A stretch of 64,000 nucleotides of DNA, from NCBI RefSeq assembly GCF_000264995.1, contig NW_006767455.1, forward strand, positions 62,001-126,000. The letters are read 5' to 3'. Positions 47,242 through 56,059 of this stretch are shown here, in pieces. Position 1 is the stretch's first letter, and each line of letters opens with the position of its first letter. The DNA is from Punctularia strigosozonata HHB-11173 SS5. Lineage: Eukaryota; Basidiomycota; Agaricomycetes; Corticiales; Punctulariaceae. The position numbers and the translations under genes were made by a program. The notes below the pieces were generated by a model. That model had not been told where the DNA came from, searched no databases, and saw nothing but the letters and a program-made list of their open reading frames with translations.

Positions 47242-49852
47242 CTAATCGATCTCTGTGTCCCATATTCTTGCTGAATTAACGTAGCCGCCGGAGACGACGC
47301 GCTTGCCATCGGGCGAAAATGCAGCGGACTGGACGCAGCGGCCATCGTGAGCTTCCCAAGGCCCTGCCACTGTCTGTCCCGTCTCCGCATCCCATATCCG
47401 AATTGTGCCGTCCCAGGAGCCAGAGACGATGTAAGCGCCATTCGACGAGAATGACACCGAGGGGACCGCTTCTTCGTGCCCTCGCAGTGGTCCTAGCACC
47501 ATCTGTCTTGTCTGAACGTCCCAGATCCGTATTGTCTTGTCCCCAGACCCCGAGACGATGCGCGCGCCATCGGGGGAATATGCGACTGACCAAACCCAGC
47601 GATCGTGGCCTCGAAACGGGTCCCCAGCTGGCTTGCCTGTTTCTGTATTCCAAAGCCGAATCGTTCCGTCGCTGGATCCAGCGGCGATGTGTTTCCCATC
47701 CGGTGAAAATGCAACGCTCCAAACTGAGTCAGAGTAATCCCGTAAAGGCTCGCCGATAGCCTGTCCCGTCTGCGCGTCCCAGAGTCGGACCGACATGTCG
47801 GCTGAGCCCGAGACGATGCGATTGCCGTTGGGTGAGAATGCAACACACAGAACCAGGGATGTATGCCCTCTGAGCGGCTGCCCAATCTGCTGCCCTGTCT
47901 GCACGTCCCACAGCCGCATGGTGTGGTCCATTGAGCCAGAGGCAAGGCGCTTTCCATCGGGGGAAAACGACACCGAGTAGACCTCGCTCGTGTGTCCCCG
48001 TAAAGGCTCGCGGGTTTCCTTTCCGGTGTCCACGTTCCAAATCCGGATGGTGTTGTCCCCAGAGCCCGAGGCAATTTGCGAGTTATCCGGAGAGAATGAG
48101 ACAGAGTACACAGCGCCAGAATGACCTTGCATTGTATGCTGCAGAGCCAGCCCTGACGATGAAGTCAATACAACGTGCGCAACACATCCAAACACCGCGA
48201 CGTACCACCGAATATCGTCATCCTCGCCATCGCCTGCCGGATCCCCGGTCGCCTCTTGTCAACATGAGGCACAAGTTTGTTCATCACACGTCTGGGATAT
48301 CGCTTCAAGTTCACGTCTGGCAGGAACGACGACATTGTGTCGAGGATCCATATCGTATCAATTGCACGCATCTCGTGCAAACATGAGTCTGTTGATTCGC
48401 CGAGAATGGTTTCAAGAATGTCAGAAAGTGTGCTTTCATCAGCGATATTGAAAAAAGCATTCCTGCCCATCTCTGTGCGAGTTCAGTGCAGAGCTTGTGG
48501 GAACATGATGACGCGGCCAACCTGTAGACAGCATTTCGTCGAGCACTTGACGATCCACCTCCGCAAGGCCTTCATCCAGCAGCTTCGCAATCAACCGTCG
48601 AGCGGTTTCATACCATTGAAGCCGATTTAGTACTTCCGAGATCCGAGGTCGCTCAGACGGATTTGCTACCCAGCACGAGCTGATGGCATTACTCCATATG
48701 AAATCGTCCAGGCCTGCATGCAGAGGCCGTGTTGGTCGTACACCGTCGAGAACCTCACGAATGACCAAGAACATGTTTGCAACATGGAAAAAAGGGTGCC
48801 TCCCATCAAAAATCTGCAAGTTGGATCGGTTTACGTGGTTCAGCGGCGTCGAACTTGCACTCACCTCCCATGCGGTCATCCCAAATGCATACACGTCAGA
48901 CTTCCACGTTAAGCTCCTATCCTGTACCATTGGATCGAACAACTCAGGGGGCATGTAATGAAAAGAGCCCCAATTTGCTGATGGCCCGGCAGTCGGTGCC
49001 AAGGAGGTGGTACCAAGTACCGTCGTGGCGAGACCAAAGTCACTGAGACGCGCATACCCAAGGCTGTCAACAAGGACATTGCGCTGCGTCCCGGAGACTG
49101 AATATTGATTGACCGTTCAGTAGAATACTAACTCACGCTTTTGAGATCCCCATGGACGACACCGCTGGCATGCATGTACTCCAAGCCGCGAGCAATGTCC
49201 GTGATCTGATGTGGCCCTGTGAGATTGACACGGTGAGCATCAAGACGCAACGCTCACGAGTTGAACGCGATTCGCACGCGGGTGACTCTCAATGTACGAC
49301 ATGACATCGCCATGTTCCATCCATTCCGACACGATACACGCTTGGTTGGATGGATCGATGCCGATGAAGGGGACGATATGAGGGTGATTCAGTCGTTTCC
49401 AGATGACGGCCTCCCTGCAGAACACCTAATCGTTTTCGCGAGTTGACCGAGCGGATAATTGTGGCCTGGCATCGTAGGTCACGCACCTTCATGAACGATT
49501 TCCCATCCCTGACGTGCAGTCGCATGCACTTCAAAGCCACAAATTTGCCATTGAAGGTCCCGCGATATACGTCGGCGAATCCGCCAGCGCAAGGTGGATC
49601 GGTCCCAACCCTGGCCAGTCCCGACAACCTGTACCTGGTGGGTACGAGCCCGCTTTCGCCGCACAGTTCTCTCAGCGAGCGCAGGGTCGTTCGAAATGCA
49701 TCGTCCGTTCGACGTATCTGGTCGAGGCCCTAGGGAGCACGTTGAGTTTCTCGTTTTGCTCCTTTGCGGCCCATGCGATCACCACTCACGTTGTCTAACA
49801 AGTCTATCTTCTCCTGCAAATCCGCGGTATCAGATGCTGAACTGTCCTCCAT
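47242..49852 (-). CDS. TKL kinase - linker - WD40 protein, paralogue 1
   Basis: Eight exons (49852-49790, 49729-49487, 49425-49258, 49205-49137, 49083-48865, 48813-48522, 48472-48206, 48152-47242) sum exactly to 743 codons plus stop. A short helical N-terminus (LQEKIDLLDN, LRSLRELCGESGLVPTRY) leads into a complete kinase: Gly-rich loop GGFADVYRG, Lys in FVALK, Glu in CREAVIWKRL, HGDLKSRN with HGD for HRD, DFGLA, and YMPPEL for the APE region. HGD kinases of this kind belong to the TKL group expanded in Agaricomycetes. Exon 7 encodes an 89-residue helical linker I do not recognise. Exon 8 encodes seven WD40 repeats, all close to 43 residues, ending RIWDTEID. There is no NACHT, NB-ARC, signal peptide or membrane segment. 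Likely a cytoplasmic sensor-kinase; ligand and substrate unknown. Confidence 0.88.
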
Positions 49853-50769
49853 GTAACGTCGCACTGGATGCAGACGAGGAGGCGTTGGGGCAAAGGGTCG
49901 GCCACGGATGCACCTCGTTGATGTCGTTGATGCCTTGTATCACGATTAGCGCCGAGGGACCCGTCTGGGTTAATTCAGCAACGGCTGTTGACACGTGTAT
50001 CGCCTTTGCACGACGTGCGCGATAGCCTGCCTTGATGCTGTATCGTGAGAAGTGACGTCTTCATTCATCGCCCTCATACCGATGCCGCGCTTCATCGTGA
50101 CCGTCGATTGCCGCATGGAGTTACGCAGCTGTAACATCCTTTATGTAGAAGACGTGTCTGTGAGTGTGAATTAGCTTTGACATTCGAAGGACACGAGGTT
50201 GCTGGAAGCCGCGAGGCTTTGCGCGGTCAAAATGGAACATTCCAGTATTTTGCTACCCCGAGATAGCTACTCACATGGAGAGTCGTAGTGTTAGACTTCA
50301 GTGCGTCATCGAGACGCGGCATGTCGTTGAGCGTTGAACGTCGAGGGGGGAATTGCAGCTCGATAGCTGCTGAGGTCGCGTATAGCTCTGGGTTTACCTC
50401 CCGTGATGATCGCGTATTCAATCGCCTATCATGGCGTCCCTTTCCCTCGGTTTCAGCAGCTTTGAGTACAGCATAACGACACTTTTTGCGCCGCGAACCT
50501 GGAATTCGACAAAGGAAGCCATGCAGGGCCTACCGAAGGTCGGTCTGCCTCGACGAGGCCGCCATCAAATGCCCCCTTTCGGCGCCAACTCGTGGTCGCA
50601 AGACTCGGAGCGCCGGGAAAAGTCGACCGCCGATCAGTCGAAAGGTTCATAGCATCGTTGCGTCCGCGCCGACGTCTGAATTATTGAAGTTCCCGAGAAA
50701 TATGGCTATTCTCCTGCGCGAGCGCAATCATTCACCACCTCTGGCTGGGTTATGCGGGTCATGTCACGC
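49853..50769. other. Upstream flank of paralogue 1
   Basis: Promoter side of the first kinase-WD40 gene. No TATA box was found. Short open frames on both strands around 50430-50810 have no motif. Part of it (50560-50700) is weakly similar to sequence near 59700-59800 upstream of paralogue 2, in line with a common origin of the flanks. Confidence 0.4.
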
Positions 50770-51560
50770 TAGTCCTCTACATGTTGCACGGCGACCTCTC
50801 GTTGCCTGACTTCGCAATGTTGGAAGCCTGAACGCCCGTCGCGAAGCGTGGAGCCCACCATTCGCCCTCGGACTTCCACGTATCGGCCACCATCAGACCA
50901 GCCTGAGTTTGAGCATGGTTGGAACTATGGCAACCGCAATAAGCACAAGCTGGTCGTACCGAGAACGAGCGGCAAATGTATACGTGCGCCTAGAGCGTCG
51001 TGCAGGTCCCTCCACAGCTAACCCGCCGGCTCCCTGGCCTGTGCAGTTGCTCTCGCCGTTGGCATCGATGTGTCATCGCATGAGACTGCACGGAGGTCGT
51101 CATTGGCTTGCATAAGATTAGAATACAGCACGGATCCACCGACCTCGCACATATACTCGGACGCCATGGTCGATGACGCTCATCCCGCACGTTCAACGAA
51201 GCCATTGTTCGTGTTGACTGCGTCCTGCGGGAGCTACATGGTAGGAAGTGGAACTCAGCATGTCGTCAAAACGCAGTGCGGCTGCAGAATCGGGAGGGCG
51301 TACCTATTACACCCCCGCCACCTTCTTTCCCTGGGGCCCGTGGTAGGCTGTTCATCGTTCACGGAATACTTGGAGCCTAAGTAGTGCATGCACGTATTGT
51401 CGAGAGCCCAAAGGGAAGCTATATCCCTGAGATCGCATCGCCGAAGGTCAACACCTAGTCTATGGTGACGAAGTTCCGGTTGGGGTCGTGGGCGGAGAGC
51501 GTAATCGCAGCGCTTGCTGGTGATCGAAATCGCTCCGTCAGAGGGGAGTTCCGGCGCAGG
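50770..51560. repeat. Decayed repeat R2, copy 1
   Basis: Matches about 59915-60565 in the same orientation. Shared landmarks are gttgctctcgccgttggcat (about 51045 and 60130), tcatcgttcacgga with tggggcctaagt-like words (about 51355 and 60430) and cgaaggtcaacac (about 51443 and 60520). Small gaps and many substitutions separate the copies. No intact reading frame and no terminal repeats were recognised. Origin unknown. Confidence 0.75.
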
Positions 51561-53600
51561 ACGAGTTGCGTCTGAGGCTGCAAAATGATCCGGCATACGG
51601 CTAGGGAGACGCAGAAGCAGCAGAGAACCGAAGTACGGTAAACCTAGGCGGGTGGTCAGCACGCTCGACGCTGATATAGATGTGTCAGGGGATGGCGAGC
51701 AAGAAGCCGCGCAAGCCGGCACATGATGCGTGATACAGAACGTTCACCTTGGGCTTTTGACGGTCAACTGCCCGACTACAGGCGGGATGCGCTGCGGTCC
51801 GGTCGTGGCGTTGGGCTAACATATCCAGCAGCATTGAAGGGATCATCTGGGAAAGGAATATAGACGAGTTCAGCGCACGACGATGATCCTCGGGTAGAAA
51901 ACCGACCATCTCAGCCTGAGCCGACTACCCCATGCCACGAATGCGCTCCGTATCGCGTTGAAACGCGATCTTGTATCGCCGAAGATCCAGGCGCGCGGAG
52001 CCTCCGGTTGACTATGTCACCGTGGACGCCCGACATCGCGACGCAGACGCTGGCGGATGGACCAGATGACGGGTCTGCATGCTGGATCAATATTATTGGA
52101 GTCTCTGTGAAGGTTGCCGTGGACCCACGACGGACATCTGTACGCCTTGTGAATCGTCTTTGCCGGTCATGGACCCTAAGAGCGGCGTATGCGCGTCAGG
52201 CGAGCCTCTCACGTCGAATTACTTCGACCAAAGCACGTCGTTCATCATCGAGCTCATATCGCCCGCCTGCATCGAGGCCGTTAGTCCTCGCATGCGACCC
52301 TCTTGGCCGGCCAAAGAGGCATACCCAGCGAGATCTTGCATGCATATATTCAGACAGCCTTGACCATGAGCTCTCGCGTGGGCGAGCCGAGATCATCCAC
52401 GGGCCGAAAGGACGCGTTGCGCTGTCTTCCAGAGCGTGGACTATGAAGGTGTCGTGATCGTCGGCTCGAGGGTCGAAAGGGGCCATAAGGCGAGGATGGC
52501 AGGCATACCTATGACGGGTCGCGACAACTCCCTCGCAAGCCGGGTGCATATATGATGCAGCCCGGCGGCATTCCTGTGCCATGCGCTAGCACGATATCGC
52601 TGGGCGGGTCTAGGGAACAGATGCCGCGGGCGTCGTGTCGGAGCCTGCCTCATCGAAGCGTGACCCAAGGCAGAGGAAGGGCTTCAAGGGCGTATCCGGC
52701 TCTCTCATCGTGAGCATATAGGCTAGGTCGCGGGGCTTGCCAGCGTTGAGTTGAGATCCATGTTACGCCGCTAACGAAGAGTTGCGTCGGACGGTCGATA
52801 TGCCAGGATTCACCGGGCTCCCGTGCGCCTGTCGACAAGTCAGCCCGACTCGCAACACGTATGTGGGGAGCGCCAGAAACTCAGGCGGTCAACCCGAGCA
52901 GGCGCCGGGTACGATCATCCGCCGAGGTTTCGGGGGCTCCGCGCTCCCCTCAGCAGGTCCTGCACCAGGCAACCTCTCGAGCCGTCACGAAAGGTACTCA
53001 CCAGAAATCCAAACTTGGAAACGGCGCGGGTGGAGACGCGATCGCGGGTGAGCCCTGCGGTTGTGGTTTCATGCGGGATGCGTGCCCAGAGACGTCGGTA
53101 GGTCGTGCCGGCAAAGCCGGGAGTTGTCGAGGTCGAGGTAGGTAGTAGGTAGGTAGTATTATCCGGCGCGGTCCCAATACCGGAACAGCCGGTGCCCGAG
53201 GCCTCGCTTTGGCGAGCTGGGACACAATGGCCGAGAGTCGCAAGAGAGTGGAGCTGAGCTGACAGAGGTGGTCCGCTCCAGAATTGGAAAGCGACGTTTC
53301 GAGTTTGGAAGCAGAGTCGAGATCTGAGAAGGCAAGGCTGCCATGTCCAGGTTGAAGTCGGCGCGAGAGGTTGATGGGCAAAACGCGACCGACGATCCCA
53401 ACGTCATCGTCGCGTCTTCGGCTCTCGCACCCAGGCACCTCCACTGTCCAGGCACCTCCGCTTCTGCGCACACAACGCGGGCTCTGAACCAAGATCACCG
53501 TCAAGTCCTTGTGAAGCGCGAGCGACTTGTCCGCCCTCACGTATACGCCCTCGCCTACGACCTCCGCCTCTCCGCCCGTGATGGGCCTCTTCGACTCCTT
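51561..53600. other. Decayed block I, central part
   Basis: Between 51600 and 51800 there is weak collinear similarity to 61270-61490 (both contain gggatgcgctgc or ggatgcgctgcag words next to a gatgcg core). From about 52000 to 53800 no counterpart was found in the second block, so about 1.4 kb is extra here. The longest open frame, 203 residues on the minus strand (53609-52998), begins MGCKESKRPITGG, has no known motif and is not repeated elsewhere; I do not call it a gene. A short run of ggtaggtagtaggtaggtag lies near 53137-53157. Confidence 0.45.
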
Positions 53601-53859
53601 GCAACCCATGCGTCAGCCTGAATCGACCCACTCGCATCTATATCTATCGAATATCCGGCGGCGGCATCGCATCGCCTTTGTTGCCAGCAAACCTAACGGC
53701 TCACATTTCAGCTACGCACAAGTCCTAACGCGCCGATCTATGAGGGAATCTCATTCGCCGGTTCATCCCATGCACGTCCCCCGGCCTCGCTGCATCGTCA
53801 TCGCCGCATTCTGACCTCCCTCTGTCTTCCAAAGATATGGTATATGGGTCGAATGACGG

Positions 53860-54290
53860 TCTGGATAGGGTGACCCGCATCTACTGGCGCTCTCGCCTCG
53901 ACGTCTTTACATTGGCGGACGCTGCGCCGCCGGCGTGCGTGCGTCTCACCACCTTCTAATCGCACATGCGCCCCGGAGTAACGAACTGTTCTCGATTCCT
54001 CGGACGCCATCTCACATCTGTGCCAGCGATCCAATCCGAGGCGTTCCATGACGAGGACCTGATGATCAGCGAATGGCAGGACGGATGCAACCTAGATTGG
54101 GCGGAGCACGACACCTCTGCACAATCGACGATGGTGGTGCGTCGCCGTATGCACGGTGATAGTACAGATGTTTAATATCAGCGTGCAGCTCCGCCTGACG
54201 GAACGCGATCCGCTTCCGGGCTCGACACTTCCATGTTGAAGGATATCCCCATGGTCGGATCCCCCGCGCTCCCCTTGCCACCATCCGCGT
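53860..54290. repeat. Decayed repeat R3, copy 1
   Basis: Matches about 61940-62290 in the same orientation. Landmarks are catctcacatctg versus catctcacatgct (54008 and 62008), the phrase ggcgttcc, gatgaggacc-like text at 54040-54065 and 62045-62065, and agctccgc near 54187 and 62192. Similarity is patchy with gaps. No coding sequence is recognisable. Confidence 0.65.
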
Positions 54291-54889
54291 GAACTACCAA
54301 GGCTCGAAGCCGCATCGCGAGAACCTCGCCGCTTCGAGCTTCCGGGAGATATCACGTCGGGCGGTGTGTGTTCGAAGGGCATTCTCCGTGCGCGCCTACG
54401 CCTCTGTTATATCTTCAAGATGCTGATGCTCTTTTTCTGCAGACAGGGCAGACAGGGCAAGCAGTAACGCCGTTGCGCTAATGCAACGGCCGCGGCATCG
54501 ACTCGACGACCACACGCCAGGATCCCAATATCGCGAGGAGCCATCTGAAGCGAGTTCCGTCGCAATCGCAATCGCTCGAGCGCAAACTGACCTATCTCCA
54601 GCTTAGCCTCCCGACGGCCGGTGGTTCTTGACGACGACGCAGCTCTCGGCTTAGTAACGGCAAGCGCTCAAGCAGTTCAGGCAATGGTAAGTTCTTGCCC
54701 TCTCTCGGGTGTCCGAGGTCTGTGCCGACGCTCCGCTTCCGCGTCCAGCTCCCCCGCCTCAGCCTTCCCGAACCGGAGACACATCAGCAAATATGCGATT
54801 GTTCTTTGCTGAGCTTTTGAGGAGTCTTCTCGCCCATCAACGTTCCCCCCACCCCCCTTCCCAACTTCGGATGCTCCTCTGCGCCGGCG

Positions 54890-55800
54890 ATCAGACGGAC
54901 GAAGGTCAACATGATCGACCATATGCGCCGATGCAAGTCTCGTGCGCAAGTCTCAAGGACGCGCGAGGGGCAAAGCTTTTCTTGCAGGCGGATGGACTGA
55001 TACCCGCACCGGTCCCCAACGATGCTGACGGCCGTGCCAGCTCTTCGCCCATACTCGACCCAGCCTCCCGCGCGATCGAGCACGACCTACACGACGGGTG
55101 CCCATGCCGTCCGTACATCCCAAGTGGCGACCATCGTTCAAAGAACTTCGCTCATCGAGATGCGCTCACGGCCTCTTCGCCGACGGTATTCCGATCACTG
55201 GGGAGTTCGACAGGTCAAGGCTACGGGAGCAGGCCAGATACGCGGCACCTTCCGCCTCCTCCGACATGCTGCTAAGGCGTATCGATCTGCATCCGTCCTT
55301 CGCCCGCCGTCCCGGACCGTCGACCGATGGCACCTGCTCGGCCGCGCTGGTCGTTGATCACGCCGGGTTGCAGAGGGTTGCTGGGAGGAGGGATGGACGA
55401 CGAACATCTGTCTGGGACGTGTCGAAGGATCGGGCTCCGCGCGCTGGGTAAACTTCGATGGGCAGATAGTGACGGAACGGAGGAGTGACATTTACAAGGT
55501 AAGGTCGCATCCCAACTGTGCTAGCGTTACTGACGCTGCACTCAGTACCTCACTTGCCTCCGTCGAACACCTTTTCTCTCGATGGATAGTAGAAAACTTA
55601 AAATTTGCGACGACGTGGAGATATTTTGTTCCCTGGGCACCCTAATCACTCGCCCGCCGTTGTATTTCGTTGTCGTATGAATGTTACAGTGTCGCCTCCG
55701 GCGAACCGCTCTATTCAGGGCGTGTGGTACATAAGTGCACTACGTGGACGAGAACGGGGAACCGATGCAAATATACACGGCGTACGGTACGGGCACACCT
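54890..55800 (+). repeat. Decayed repeat R1, copy B
   Basis: Matches 63280-64000 in the same orientation and 1-600 in reverse. Landmarks shared with the second copy are aaggacgcgcgaggggca, cagcctcccgcgcgat, catgacctacacgacg-like words, caggtcaaggctacgggagc and gatggatagtagaaaactta. The tail from about 55620 to 55800 is shared with copy A only because the window ends before it in copy C. It lies just beyond the 3' end of paralogue 2. Family not recognised. Confidence 0.82.
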
Positions 55801-56059
55801 TGGAAGATCTGCGTATGGAAACATGGCGCCTACTGAGTCGCGTGAACGGTACATGGGGCGCCTTTCAAGCCGCGGCAATGTCCAAGATAATATCATAATT
55901 GCATGGATGATGTTTCGCGGGCGATCTCCGCTTCATGCGCTTCTGGCCAGTGGACGCGAATCGACGGCGTCAACTACCATTTCTCGTCAGGGAGGTCCAT
56001 GCACGACGAAAGCGGATGCGCACCTCGAAACCGACCCCATCCCGACACCGCACGCTGGC
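55801..56059. other. Spacer downstream of paralogue 2
   Basis: Short 3' region of the second kinase-WD40 gene, with no recognisable element other than the end of the R1 repeat at its left edge. Confidence 0.4.

Noticed and set aside
52998-53609. 203-residue minus-strand frame starting MGCKESKR
   Set aside because: No motif, no counterpart in the second block, and an equally long plus-strand frame overlaps it; typical of GC-rich chance frames.
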